Below are positions 52,782-61,210 of a stretch of DNA of 64,000 nt, piece by piece (position 1 is the first letter of the stretch; the number at the start of each line of letters is the position of its first letter). A model generated the notes under the pieces. The model was not told the DNA's origin and ran no database searches. It was given only the letters and a program-made list of their open reading frames with translations. The position numbers and the translations under genes were made by a program. This DNA is from Flavobacteriales bacterium (lineage in GTDB: Bacteria > Bacteroidota > Bacteroidia > Flavobacteriales > Schleiferiaceae): contig PAND01000026.1 in assembly GCA_002707525.1 (NCBI GenBank), positions 1 through 64,000 on the forward strand. The letters run 5' to 3'.

Positions 52782-53122
52782 GCTAAGTCCTCTCCTGTTG
52801 GTATTGTATTGAATAATTCTATTGGTGCCAGTCCCGAATAATAGTTCACGTCTGCAACGCCCATTAGTAGACAGTCGCCTTCATGCCATAGTAGATTTTC
52901 AAATACATTCGACACATAGCGAACCAATGAAGAAGTGTGGCCAATGACTTGACCATCTTCCCCACATAACGGGGCTTCTCCATAGTTATCAACCCATTCC
53001 TTGAATTTGCCGTGAGCATACCAAGGATGGATAGTTTCGTTCAGTGGGTGCTTGACCAAAAGAACGCAATCTTCCAGTCTTCCTTCAAATTCTACAATAG
53101 TGGTGTTTTCTTCTGACGCCAT
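52778..53122 (-). CDS. Unknown protein (114 aa)
   Basis: Mixed fold, no motif recognised. It is the first gene of this minus-strand run, next to a 430-base non-coding region from which the recombinase is transcribed the other way. Confidence 0.62.
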   Translation of the reverse strand: MASEENTTIVEFEGRLEDCVLLVKHPLNETIHPWYAHGKFKEWVDNYGEAPLCGEDGQVIGHTSSLVRYVSNVFENLLWHEGDCLLMGVADVNYYSGLAPIELFNTIPTGEDLA

Positions 53123-53558
53123 GTCCCTTATACAGTTGTGACCGGTTTATAGTGTTTCTCCTAACCCCCTTTTGCGAAAACATACCCTTTAGTAGAAAAC
53201 GTAGGTTTCCTATACCTAGTTTTGCGAAACGGAGCCTAACAAAAAAATCTTGAAACTCTCCTTTGGTCCAAATGCCCCTGTTCGGACATCCCCACTTGCT
53301 GATTAAGGGACAATCGCCAGTTTTTGGGGTATTTACCCCTTATACCCCCTACTTAGAGGGGTAAAATAGGAAAACATGCCATATGTGGCCTCTACACCCC
53401 GTTGTAGGGGTTTGGGTCCTATCATACCCCCTAATCGAAACAACGGCCTGCAGGGGTAGTTTATGCGAGTCCCTTAGTCAGTAGCAGGGTATTTCACCCC
53501 TAAAGGGCTTAACACAAACACCCCTTTGTTTATAATCGACTTGTGTTAAGCATTAGAT
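53123..53558. other. Non-coding region with C/G-tract hairpins
   Basis: No gene. Many ACCCC/GGGGT runs pair: TTTACCCC...GGGGTAAA near 53328-53365 and ACCCC-GTTGTA-GGGGT near 53395-53412. It is a divergent promoter region and may also hold recombination or replication sites. Confidence 0.5.
53507..53551 (+). promoter_or_regulatory. 45-bp dyad spanning recombinase promoter, candidate att/operator
   Basis: GCTTAACACAA (53507-53517) is repeated in exact reverse complement at 53541-53551. Between them is TTTATAATC (TATA-like, near 53529), spaced to start transcription almost at the ATG at 53559. The arms could bind the recombinase as attachment site or act as its operator. Confidence 0.55.
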
Positions 53559-54425
53559 ATGGTAAAAGAGTGGCCAGATAGGGCAGTAGCCTATGGAAGA
53601 GTATCTACAAAGAAGCAAGAAGAAGGATTGGACACACAGGTATTTGGCATAACTAGGCTTTGCGAAACCGAGGGTATAAAACTAATCGGCCCTAATTTTG
53701 CTGATACAGGCTTTTGGGAAAACCACCCTATTCCGAAAAAGGAATTAGACAAGGCAATCGACTATCCTACGGTCTGGTGTGATTTTGGCGTAAGCGGTGG
53801 AACAATGGATAGACCTATCTTCAAGGCGGTACTTGCCTACATGGAACAAGAAGGTATCAAGGACATTATATTCTATGACCCTAGCCGTCTATCCCGTAAT
53901 CTAGTAGATGCTATCAACTTCGTGGAAGAGAACATACGTGGCCCATTAGGTATCAACGCACACTTTGTTACTATGCCTGACCTTGACATGGAAGACCCTA
54001 CTCAAGAGATGATGTTCCGTATGAAATCTATGATGGATGATATGGAAAGAAAGCAAGTCAAAATCAAAGTCACAACGGCCATGGAACGCCTAAGAGAACA
54101 GGAACATGAATGGGTTGGGCGTGCGCCCTATGGCCTCTATGCTTCTAAGAAGGGAGCAAGCGAAGGCGAGAAGGGCAAGTTGTATTACTACCAACAGGAG
54201 TTGGAAATTGTTATTGAAATACTTAGGGAGTATAGTAGGGTTAATTCATACAGTGGTGTGGCTACCTACCTCAACAACAGAGGATTAACAACAAGGTCTG
54301 GCGGAACTTGGTACCCGCAACAGGTAAAAAGAATCGTTGAACACAGCGTTATGGATGGGGAACTGAACGGCGACCATATGTTCCGATTCTTCCCCAAAGA
54401 CATGCAGTGGAGTGACGAACAATGA
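53559..54425 (+). CDS. Serine recombinase (288 aa)
   Basis: Resolvase/invertase catalytic domain: YGRVSTKKQ with Y12, R14 and nucleophile S16, then DPSRLSRNLVDA, and helix-E-like MDDMERKQVKIKV. A recombinase (PF07508-type) domain follows (APYGLYASK...VATYLNNRGLTTRSGGTWYPQQVKRI). Length is well below large serine integrases: the zinc ribbon and coiled coil are missing. It should cut and rejoin element and target DNA. TATA box and dyad lie upstream; microproteins follow with overlaps. Confidence 0.88.
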   Translation: MVKEWPDRAVAYGRVSTKKQEEGLDTQVFGITRLCETEGIKLIGPNFADTGFWENHPIPKKELDKAIDYPTVWCDFGVSGGTMDRPIFKAVLAYMEQEGIKDIIFYDPSRLSRNLVDAINFVEENIRGPLGINAHFVTMPDLDMEDPTQEMMFRMKSMMDDMERKQVKIKVTTAMERLREQEHEWVGRAPYGLYASKKGASEGEKGKLYYYQQELEIVIEILREYSRVNSYSGVATYLNNRGLTTRSGGTWYPQQVKRIVEHSVMDGELNGDHMFRFFPKDMQWSDEQ

Positions 54426-54532
54426 AGTGGTTTAGATTTTTCAAGCGTACAAAGAAAGAGAAAGAAAACATCAAATTTGAAGAGAGTCTTTACGGTAAAG
54501 CGGAAAAAATGTTCGGAGATGGTGAAGAATGA
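54422..54532 (+). CDS. Small basic protein (36 aa)
   Basis: Overlaps the recombinase stop (ATGA). Lys-rich N-terminus (FFKRTKKEKE) then acidic end. Perhaps an accessory factor of the recombinase. Confidence 0.5.
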   Translation: MKWFRFFKRTKKEKENIKFEESLYGKAEKMFGDGEE

Positions 54533-54618
54533 GCACTGACGAATTCTGGTACTTCTTCTTTGGTCTAGGTATTATTTTGTTTGTTGCCAATCATATTTTC
54601 AAGGAGGACAAGAAATGA
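54529..54618 (+). CDS. Single-pass membrane peptide (29 aa)
   Basis: Residues 6-23 are hydrophobic (FWYFFFGLGIILFVANHI) followed by a basic tail. Four-base overlaps on both sides and AGGAGG inside for the next gene support it. Confidence 0.5.
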   Translation: MSTDEFWYFFFGLGIILFVANHIFKEDKK

Positions 54619-54731
54619 AGGAAACAGATGCTAAATTACTTGCTATGCTGTTGATGAATACCATATACACTGATATACGCAACATTGTTAGAGAAGAACT
54701 AGAAAGAGTAGGATTGGAGGTTAAGGAATGA
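54615..54731 (+). CDS. Small helical protein (38 aa)
   Basis: One amphipathic helix (LLAMLLMNTIYTDIRNIVREELERV). AAGGAGGAC precedes the ATG; overlaps neighbours by four bases. Role unknown. Confidence 0.5.
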   Translation: MKETDAKLLAMLLMNTIYTDIRNIVREELERVGLEVKE

Positions 54732-54856
54732 AAGAAGTAATGTGTCCGCACTGCCATTGTTTTGTGAAGGCCGACTTAGAAGAATGCCCTAACTGTCACG
54801 AGTTCCTACATATGGAAGTATGGGAACTAGAATTGCGAGGGATGAATGATGAATAA
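54728..54856 (+). CDS. Zinc-ribbon microprotein (42 aa)
   Basis: CPHCHC (residue 6) and CPNCHEF (residue 20) form a zinc ribbon; TTGGAGG is upstream. Coupled by overlaps. Confidence 0.55.
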   Translation: MKEVMCPHCHCFVKADLEECPNCHEFLHMEVWELELRGMNDE

Positions 54857-54929
54857 CTCAACTGACTATAATGAGAATAGTACACTAAACACATACTGGT
54901 GGTATAGGAATGAAGAAAGCAGTGAATGA
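54849..54929 (+). CDS. Tiny protein (26 aa)
   Basis: Twenty-six polar residues with a Trp-Trp pair, overlapping genes at both ends. May be a leader for the next gene rather than a functional peptide. Confidence 0.3.
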   Translation: MNNSTDYNENSTLNTYWWYRNEESSE

Positions 54930-55263
54930 TGTTGTAGGTGGGTTCGTGTCTGGTCTTAAGACCGGAGTGACAAGTAGTTCAGCAATGAAGTTTGAGGTAG
55001 ACCTATCTAAGAAAACTAACAAGAAAATAGATGAAATAGTAGCAAACGTAAATTTGCTACAAGAAAAAACGATTGAGGACACTCAAAAAATTGTCAAAGG
55101 GTTCTCCAAAGACCTCAAAGATGTAGTGGTCGAATTGATTGATAATACAAATGAATCACTTGAGAAGGTCAGCGAGAAGGTAGACCACCGTTGGAAGATA
55201 ACTCAATGGTTACTTGCAATAGGCATGGTAGGCAACGCAGTAATCCTATTGGTTACTGTATGA
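54910..55263 (+). CDS. Coiled-coil membrane protein (117 aa)
   Basis: Residues about 25-90 are coiled coil with heptads (KIDEIVANVNLLQEKTIEDT); residues 98-116 are hydrophobic (LLAIGMVGNAVILLVTV), a C-terminal membrane anchor. It ends one base before the tRNA. Likely membrane-tethered. Confidence 0.65.
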   Translation: MKKAVNDVVGGFVSGLKTGVTSSSAMKFEVDLSKKTNKKIDEIVANVNLLQEKTIEDTQKIVKGFSKDLKDVVVELIDNTNESLEKVSEKVDHRWKITQWLLAIGMVGNAVILLVTV

Positions 55264-55340
55264 TGGCGGCCCTGCGGGGATTTGAACCCCGGTTATCGGC
55301 TCCGCAAGCCGAAGTGATATCCAAACTACACTACAAGGCC
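55264..55340 (-). tRNA. tRNA-Arg (anticodon GCG)
   Basis: Full cloverleaf: acceptor GGCCTTG/CAGGGCC, a D arm, anticodon stem TCGGC/GCCGA with loop TTGCGGA (anticodon GCG, Arg), T arm CGGGG-TTCAAAT-CCCCG, discriminator G73 and an encoded CCA (55264-55266). It reads CGC/CGU codons. No intron. It may be a viral tRNA or a remnant of a host attachment site near the serine recombinase. Confidence 0.92.
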
Positions 55341-55534
55341 AAATAGTCGTCAGTGTAGGTAGGTCTTAATGATTAGGTGGATAACAGGAGGAGGAAAATC
55401 GCCAGACAATTCCTCGGAGGTGAGAAGGTGAAAATTTGCCAAGAACACCCTTGCCGACTACTCCTAAGCATTAGACTCCTGTTACCCGACTTAGGTTCGC
55501 CGGCAGTTGTTGTACTGTATGAGTATTATATCAA
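55341..55534. other. Short intergenic with GGAGG-rich stretch
   Basis: No gene. Contains GGAGGAGG and CGGAGGTGAGAAGGTG tracts near 55385-55430. It separates the recombinase/tRNA group from the particle module. Confidence 0.4.
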
Positions 55535-55918
55535 TTATGCGCCTTGGTAATACTGAATAAATATGTCGTGTATTCCTTGATTAACGGTATTTGACCCACT
55601 TCCGTTGTTTAATGTGACATTTTGAATACCGTCTAATTTGACAAGGTCACTCTCAAATGCTACTCCTGTAGAATGGAATGGGCTACCGCTGCTACTTACG
55701 ACTATTGATGTACCACCTATTTTCAGTGTAATAGAGATTGGCCCTCCAGATGTACCAGAAACAACTGTGGTGTCTATGTGGGTGCCTATAACTACTGCAT
55801 TATCAGGCAATGAACCCAGTATAAGTGCTGAACTAGGGTCAATGTTTCCTTGGACTGCATGATTGTAAGTAAACTTCTGGACTCTAAGAATACTCGGCCC
55901 TGAATCTACTCTTGCCAT
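55535..55918 (-). CDS. Beta-sandwich protein, probable surface/structural protein (127 aa)
   Basis: Gly/Ser/Val/Ile-rich with many predicted strands (AVVIGTHIDTTVV, ISITLKIGGTSIVV). Such small beta-rich proteins are frequent as virion decoration or fibre components. It is the last gene of the right-hand module. No specific family recognised. Confidence 0.6.
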   Translation of the reverse strand: MARVDSGPSILRVQKFTYNHAVQGNIDPSSALILGSLPDNAVVIGTHIDTTVVSGTSGGPISITLKIGGTSIVVSSSGSPFHSTGVAFESDLVKLDGIQNVTLNNGSGSNTVNQGIHDIFIQYYQGA

Positions 55919-55928
55919 AATTAATCAC

Positions 55929-56246
55929 TTAGTCCGCACGCTCAAGATACTTTTCCATGTATCGTGCAAGTTCAAACATTGCGATTTTCTTTTTGTTTGC
56001 ACATACTGCCTTTAGAATTGGGTCGTCACCAACAAAGATAACTTGTCCGCCTTTTGCGGTACCTTTCTTACCTGCCTTTGTCTTGTACTTGGCTGTGTCG
56101 CCCTGCACGCCTTGGAGATTCATCTTACCAATATGAGCCCACACCTTTTGTTGGATTTGGCCTCGCTTGAGTTTCTTGTTTCCAATTCCTTTGATTTCAT
56201 TCAAAGGTTCGTCTACGTAGTATTTGATATCAATTGCTCGTACCAT
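55929..56246 (-). CDS. Unknown basic protein (105 aa)
   Basis: Lys-rich mixed fold (NKKLKRGQIQQKVWAHIGKM). No motif recognised. Positioned within the structural module. Confidence 0.62.
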   Translation of the reverse strand: MVRAIDIKYYVDEPLNEIKGIGNKKLKRGQIQQKVWAHIGKMNLQGVQGDTAKYKTKAGKKGTAKGGQVIFVGDDPILKAVCANKKKIAMFELARYMEKYLERAD

Positions 56247-56282
56247 ATTCTACCCTCCGTTAAGTTCGACTATAATGATTAC

Positions 56283-56909
56283 CTAGAAATTACCAAAAAT
56301 AGACAATCTGTCCTTGGTTCCAATGTAACGGGCACCGCCACCTCGTCTTGGTACAGTTCTGTAAATATACAATGCTAAGAGGGTCAAACCAATACCTGTA
56401 CCTGCGCCAATGCTGCCAGTTGTCCATCCTCCACGCTTGACTTCTCTGATTCCAGATGATGTTCTATTTCCGACGGTACTAAGTTGCTGTCGGGTTTTGT
56501 CCAAGTCTTTGTAAATACTTCTTGCTTCCATAACATCTGGGTCTTGTAGGGATAAGTCATTACTGACTTCCTTTGCAGCGATTGTTGCGTTCAAAGCCTT
56601 TAGTTCCTCTTCAAGTTTTTCTTCTTTGATGGCAAGACGCTCTAAGTCTTTGATAGCAGGGTTAAACTGGCTATCATAGTTAGGATTCGGTTCAGGTCTT
56701 TGCCATGTATCATTTCCTTGTGCATCATATGCCAAGTCATTGCTAATGTCCCCGTCATCAATTCCCGGTGCGTTAGGCCATGCGGCCCCTAGTCTTGCCA
56801 TACGCTGACGATTTCTAATCATAGCAATACGTGCTGTCTTCTGAGCGTCTGTAGGTTCTCTACGACCTTGAGCCCTGTGATGGCTACCTACTGGGGACAT
56901 TCTTTTCAT
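56283..56909 (-). CDS. Tail-anchored coiled-coil protein (208 aa)
   Basis: Basic N-terminus, coiled coil at about 85-150 (LERLAIKEEKLEEELKALN), Gly-rich then hydrophobic helix near 168-186 (GAGTGIGLTLLALYIY) and a basic tail. Typical of membrane-bound virion or vesicle proteins. One-base overlap with the upstream gene. Confidence 0.65.
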   Translation of the reverse strand: MKRMSPVGSHHRAQGRREPTDAQKTARIAMIRNRQRMARLGAAWPNAPGIDDGDISNDLAYDAQGNDTWQRPEPNPNYDSQFNPAIKDLERLAIKEEKLEEELKALNATIAAKEVSNDLSLQDPDVMEARSIYKDLDKTRQQLSTVGNRTSSGIREVKRGGWTTGSIGAGTGIGLTLLALYIYRTVPRRGGGARYIGTKDRLSIFGNF

Positions 56910-57301
56910 CAGTTCTTCCCCCTGATAATGTCAAGCCCGTATATCAATGAACTTCCTAATACGTGTCCCGTGAATAGATAATTTGGGATATTTGCAACCA
57001 TTGACATAGACTTCTGAGGCACGGCAAATCTTCTTGTCGAAGGCATACCGTACATTAGACCAATTGCTAGCCAGTTTAATCTGCTTCCAGCAAATGATTT
57101 GTAGCCAGACAATCCTTTGCCACCAATACTTAGTACATTCTTAGCAGTGTCTGCGATACCTGCAATTCCCTGTGCGGCTCCTGCTGCTTGAGCGAATCTA
57201 CTGCCCATCGGTCTTGCTCTCACTGTTGATTCTCTGTTAATGTCGCCAATTGATTTAACGACTACTTGTCCTCTTTGCTGTGGTGTAACCATCTTAATCA
57301 T
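56909..57301 (-). CDS. Small membrane-associated protein (130 aa)
   Basis: Ala/Gly-rich helix near 40-60, hydrophobic segments near 75-90 and 108-125. Probably one or two membrane helices. Overlaps its upstream neighbour by four bases. Confidence 0.6.
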   Translation of the reverse strand: MIKMVTPQQRGQVVVKSIGDINRESTVRARPMGSRFAQAAGAAQGIAGIADTAKNVLSIGGKGLSGYKSFAGSRLNWLAIGLMYGMPSTRRFAVPQKSMSMVANIPNYLFTGHVLGSSLIYGLDIIRGKN

Positions 57302-57840
57302 CCCTGTGCTTGTCCCATGCCAACTAAGATAGCAAGTCCTGAAATCATTGCGGTGTTTCTGACATACTTTTCTGGTTTGTCAATAACCTTTCTTGCTTGT
57401 CTTACGAAGAATTTGTAACCGGGGAATCCTGCTCCCACGAATATTAGGCCTAGTCCAATAGCGGCAGGCCCATTGATTGATTGCAATGAGGGAATAAAAC
57501 CTAGTCCTAAATCTGCTTTGGTAATATTGGAGTAGTCAATGGTGTTGTACTTATCATTAGGTTGAGGGGCAGGGTAAAACATGCTTCCTCCTGATTGCGG
57601 TACCATTGGGGCAGTTGTACCGTCAGTATAGAATTCGTCTACAATATTTCCTAGCCCTTTTGATTTACACGAAGGGCAAGTTGGTACTGAGCAATTGCAA
57701 TGACCTAAGTTTCCTAGTCTGTCCGCTTGTGCCGAGAATGCTTTCCCTAGAGTTGGATGATACGGCTTCATCGAACCATTAGGCGATGAACCTATTGCTT
57801 TCATCACTGCTCTTGCTTGATTTCGACTTGCTGCGTTCAT
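57298..57840 (-). CDS. Zinc-knuckle membrane protein (180 aa)
   Basis: CNCSVPTCPSC (about residues 43-53) is a zinc knuckle. Residues about 118-138 and 158-178 are hydrophobic helices (AAIGLGLIFVGAGFPGYKF, TAMISGLAILVGMG). Likely a membrane protein with a cytosolic zinc module. Confidence 0.62.
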   Translation of the reverse strand: MNAASRNQARAVMKAIGSSPNGSMKPYHPTLGKAFSAQADRLGNLGHCNCSVPTCPSCKSKGLGNIVDEFYTDGTTAPMVPQSGGSMFYPAPQPNDKYNTIDYSNITKADLGLGFIPSLQSINGPAAIGLGLIFVGAGFPGYKFFVRQARKVIDKPEKYVRNTAMISGLAILVGMGQAQG

Positions 57841-57841
57841 T

Positions 57842-60382
57842 CTATATTCCCCATTTTCTTCCTATTAGCATCATGGCTACTGCGACGGCAATGCCCCCGG
57901 TACCCATAGCCACGGTCTTCACAGTTTCAAAGTCTTCGGCTGTAGGCGGTTGTGATTGTACTGTAATAGAGTCTACTGATTGCATAGATACTGAAGTTGA
58001 TGGGCTATTCCTTTTACCATAGAACCTTCTTGACATACCTCTTGCCTGATACGGTATTCTTCGTACCACTCTCGTGGCCCATATATTGTTTACTTCCAAA
58101 ATATTGCCTTCACGTCCTGCTATTTTCAAGTCTGGGCTGTACTCATAGTACGGGAAGAATGGTCTAACATCTGACGCATTCAATAGAGCAAATGGGTTCT
58201 TGTTGGTACGAGAACCAGTTACTTCGGTTAGATTATTCTGCAGGGTTGCACCTGACGGATTCTTGTTATTGAGAGTCAAAGGCCACCAAACGTAGTTTTC
58301 CTTTGTGGCAACCACAACATCTTGAGAATCAGGAACTACTAGTTCAGGCATACTACCGTATTGTTGGAAGAATAATTGCATAACTGTCTCAACATCGCTT
58401 AGGTCATTAATTGGAACCTTCATGGCGAGTTTTGGTGAAGCAGGGCTAAAGTGAGGGGAGATAATTGAGATAGCCTCTTGGCAGATATTTTCTGGGAAGT
58501 ATGATGGTACTCCGTATGTTTCCATAGTATTCTTTAGGCCCATTGAGTTCTCCATAGACTTGAATCCGCCTTTACGGAGCCAAAGAGCACTGTTTAGAAT
58601 ACCGAATGCGCACTTGGTAACAATTAATTCCTTGCTCCATTGTTTGCTAGATTCCTCAGACCCTCCACTTTTCTCCCACTGTTGGCAGGCTTTTAGGTAG
58701 TGTTGTTGAATTGCTTTGTTTGCGTTCATTATGCCCGACTCTATAGACTCGTCTAGAACATACACTTCCATGATATCTGTTTGATGCGTACCATTAGGAA
58801 CTGATGGTCGACCGTAAAGAAGTTGATTTTCTTTAGTCTTGCCTTGTACAGAGTATGCCTTATCTATTGCTATTGAGCCATTATTGGGCTTAAGGAAGTG
58901 AGACAGTGTTTTATTCTGAGCATCTTGTATACCCCTTGAGTTTTTGATTGCGGCTGCGTAGTCTGAATCAAATGCCTTCCAGTTATCATCCATAGACATT
59001 AGATGCTCATGTGGCCAAGTCCACACGGAATACAATAATACTGCATACCTTTGTGATGCTTTGTAGTTCTTAGGTGCCGTTTTCCAACTGTCGTGGAATT
59101 TAGTCTGTCCTATGTTGCCGAATGATTTCAATAACTCTGGATGCAACATTGGGTTATTACCATCTTCTATGCCCATTACATGAGGATAGTACTTCTTGGC
59201 CAGTAGCATAGCGTCAGAAGCACTTCCTTTCTTCTTGGCAATAGGAATGCCCGGAGCAGTTGCTCCGCCAGTAATGGGGTTTACAGGGACTAAATACGCT
59301 ATACCCATGTTGCCCTCTTGGAACCCTTGTATTCTGAACTTTGCATTTGTTTTCCAGAACTCAATAGGGTTAGATGTTCTTCCGTATGCTTTAGCGTAAA
59401 AGAATAGCATGGGTTGTAAGTAGACTCCTTCGTAATTATTGTTGTTAGATTCTAATTGTTGTAGTGTTACTGGTGCTGTAGGTATAATCCTTCCACCTGT
59501 ACTATCTGGTACTGTTCCTGTTAGCGACCATAGGTTAGCGTCTAATTTGTTTAGGGACTTTTTATCTGTACCTAATTTCCATTCCATTGCATCTTTAGGG
59601 CCAAACTGCTTGAAGAATTTACCTCCGGGGTAGTTACGGATTACATTTGCTATTTGTGATGCACTTTCACCTGTTGGGTATTTACCTTCTTTTGCTTTGT
59701 AGGCCATGGCGGGGCTCCACCAATCTTTGTGTCTAATTCCAACCTTACCATTCCAAGCAATTGCTCTTGGGTATGTGTGAACATATGATAAGTCCCTTAG
59801 CCAATCAGAAGGGTTATCGGATTGTGCGCCTAGGTCTAAAGGATTCTTTAGTGCCCCGGGATTTAACCCTACATGCTTAACACTGTAAGACAAGGAGTCC
59901 AATTGGCCGATAACAGGAATGTCCCCAGACATTAGTGATAACAAATTAAACTTCACCACATTAGCACGTTCTGCGTGGAGTTGTGTATATTGCTTACCGT
60001 ACTCGATGATTGTAGTCATCATTTCTGTCGCTTCTTTCTCAGTTATCTGCGGTATTCTTTTTCCGCCATCCCCTGACTTAGAAGTTTTATTCAATAAATT
60101 CATTACTGCCTTTCTAAATGTTGGGTCGCCTACTTGCACTGGGAATGCTTCTACACAACTTTTCGCTATACCGTTGAAGAGATTGACTCCAGAGAAGTGC
60201 GCTTGTAGTAGAGCAATCTTGGTACTGTGGTTAATGAAGAAGCCTTCTGCAAGTGAAGCAATATTACGTTGAACTACTGTACGCTCAGTTAATGACGCTT
60301 GCCATTTCTGTTGGTAATTCGACAAATTAAATACAGGATGTTGGTTTATTGAGAGTCCCTGTGGCGGAAATTTCTCACCCAT
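57842..60382 (-). CDS. Large tail-anchored protein, candidate major particle protein (846 aa)
   Basis: No signal peptide; the N-terminal 830 residues are soluble with aromatic-rich, mixed folds. A C-terminal hydrophobic segment (TVAMGTGGIAVAVAMMLIG, about 822-842) plus a basic end makes a tail anchor. It is by far the largest gene of the module and is flanked by membrane proteins. A surface or scaffold protein of a membrane-bounded particle is my best guess. No known capsid fold could be recognised by eye. Confidence 0.65.
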   Translation of the reverse strand: MGEKFPPQGLSINQHPVFNLSNYQQKWQASLTERTVVQRNIASLAEGFFINHSTKIALLQAHFSGVNLFNGIAKSCVEAFPVQVGDPTFRKAVMNLLNKTSKSGDGGKRIPQITEKEATEMMTTIIEYGKQYTQLHAERANVVKFNLLSLMSGDIPVIGQLDSLSYSVKHVGLNPGALKNPLDLGAQSDNPSDWLRDLSYVHTYPRAIAWNGKVGIRHKDWWSPAMAYKAKEGKYPTGESASQIANVIRNYPGGKFFKQFGPKDAMEWKLGTDKKSLNKLDANLWSLTGTVPDSTGGRIIPTAPVTLQQLESNNNNYEGVYLQPMLFFYAKAYGRTSNPIEFWKTNAKFRIQGFQEGNMGIAYLVPVNPITGGATAPGIPIAKKKGSASDAMLLAKKYYPHVMGIEDGNNPMLHPELLKSFGNIGQTKFHDSWKTAPKNYKASQRYAVLLYSVWTWPHEHLMSMDDNWKAFDSDYAAAIKNSRGIQDAQNKTLSHFLKPNNGSIAIDKAYSVQGKTKENQLLYGRPSVPNGTHQTDIMEVYVLDESIESGIMNANKAIQQHYLKACQQWEKSGGSEESSKQWSKELIVTKCAFGILNSALWLRKGGFKSMENSMGLKNTMETYGVPSYFPENICQEAISIISPHFSPASPKLAMKVPINDLSDVETVMQLFFQQYGSMPELVVPDSQDVVVATKENYVWWPLTLNNKNPSGATLQNNLTEVTGSRTNKNPFALLNASDVRPFFPYYEYSPDLKIAGREGNILEVNNIWATRVVRRIPYQARGMSRRFYGKRNSPSTSVSMQSVDSITVQSQPPTAEDFETVKTVAMGTGGIAVAVAMMLIGRKWGI

Positions 60383-60394
60383 ACTTTAGCCACC

Positions 60395-61210
60395 CTAATA
60401 CGGCTGACCAGTTCCTACGTTATAGGATTGTTGCACGGGTTGTTGTCCCTGTACTTGCTGATTATACATTTGTTGATTGTATTGATTTGGTTGCTCGATT
60501 AGTAAGTTTGTTGCAACACCTTGAGCACCTGCACCGCCTACGGCACCTGCTCCTGTAACCATTCCTAGTTTCAAAATGTTCTTGAATAGACTTGGGCGTT
60601 GAGGAGGCATCATTGTTTGCTGCTGTTGTTGCCACTGTTGCTGCTGTTGTTGTGCTTGCCACTGCTGTTGTTGATGCTGCTGTTGCTGCTCAACCGATAA
60701 TGCTTGGAACTTAGCCTGTTGGACAATTTGCATTGCTTGAGCGTCTGCTTGTTGAACTTCTGACGCAATTTGCTGCAATGGTACCATGTTAGAGATAATC
60801 ATGTCAATGTTCTCGTCAGTGATGGTAGAATATCCTAGTTCTGCAGCCTTCTCCGCATTAACATAGTCTCCGGTAAATGCCTCACCATTGAAAAATGTGT
60901 AGATTTCTTTGCGGACGATGGCGGAGATAAGTTGTGCAAGCCCCGCTAATAGCGTAGGTTGATTCTTTTCATTTAGGTGATGAAGGAAGAAAGTACTGAC
61001 TTCATTAGGATGGGTTGCGAATAGGTGATAGATTTTACCTAACTGGTCTTCATTTCCTAGCGGACCTGTAACCATATTCATTGCTTGTCCTGCAATTTGC
61101 TGATTTAGTCCTGTTTGTTGTCCAACTTCCATTGCACTTTCAAACATATTCTGCATATTGTTTCCGTTTCCTGTACCTGATGGTTGTAGTGAATTGCCCC
61201 AATTACTCAT
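60395..61210 (-). CDS. Gln-rich protein with C-terminal hydrophobic helix (271 aa)
   Basis: A soluble helical domain (about 20-160), then a poly-Gln tract near 172-200 encoded mainly by CAA/CAG repeats. A Gly/Ala-rich hydrophobic stretch (LGMVTGAGAVGGAGAQGVA, about 212-232) and another Gln/Tyr-rich tail follow. Low complexity suggests flexible linking in a particle or condensate. Confidence 0.65.
   Translation of the reverse strand: MSNWGNSLQPSGTGNGNNMQNMFESAMEVGQQTGLNQQIAGQAMNMVTGPLGNEDQLGKIYHLFATHPNEVSTFFLHHLNEKNQPTLLAGLAQLISAIVRKEIYTFFNGEAFTGDYVNAEKAAELGYSTITDENIDMIISNMVPLQQIASEVQQADAQAMQIVQQAKFQALSVEQQQQHQQQQWQAQQQQQQWQQQQQTMMPPQRPSLFKNILKLGMVTGAGAVGGAGAQGVATNLLIEQPNQYNQQMYNQQVQGQQPVQQSYNVGTGQPY

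Noticed and set aside
60600-60700. CAG/CTG tract as a simple non-coding microsatellite
   Set aside because: It is in frame within the Gln-rich protein and interrupted by other codons, so it is explained by coding.
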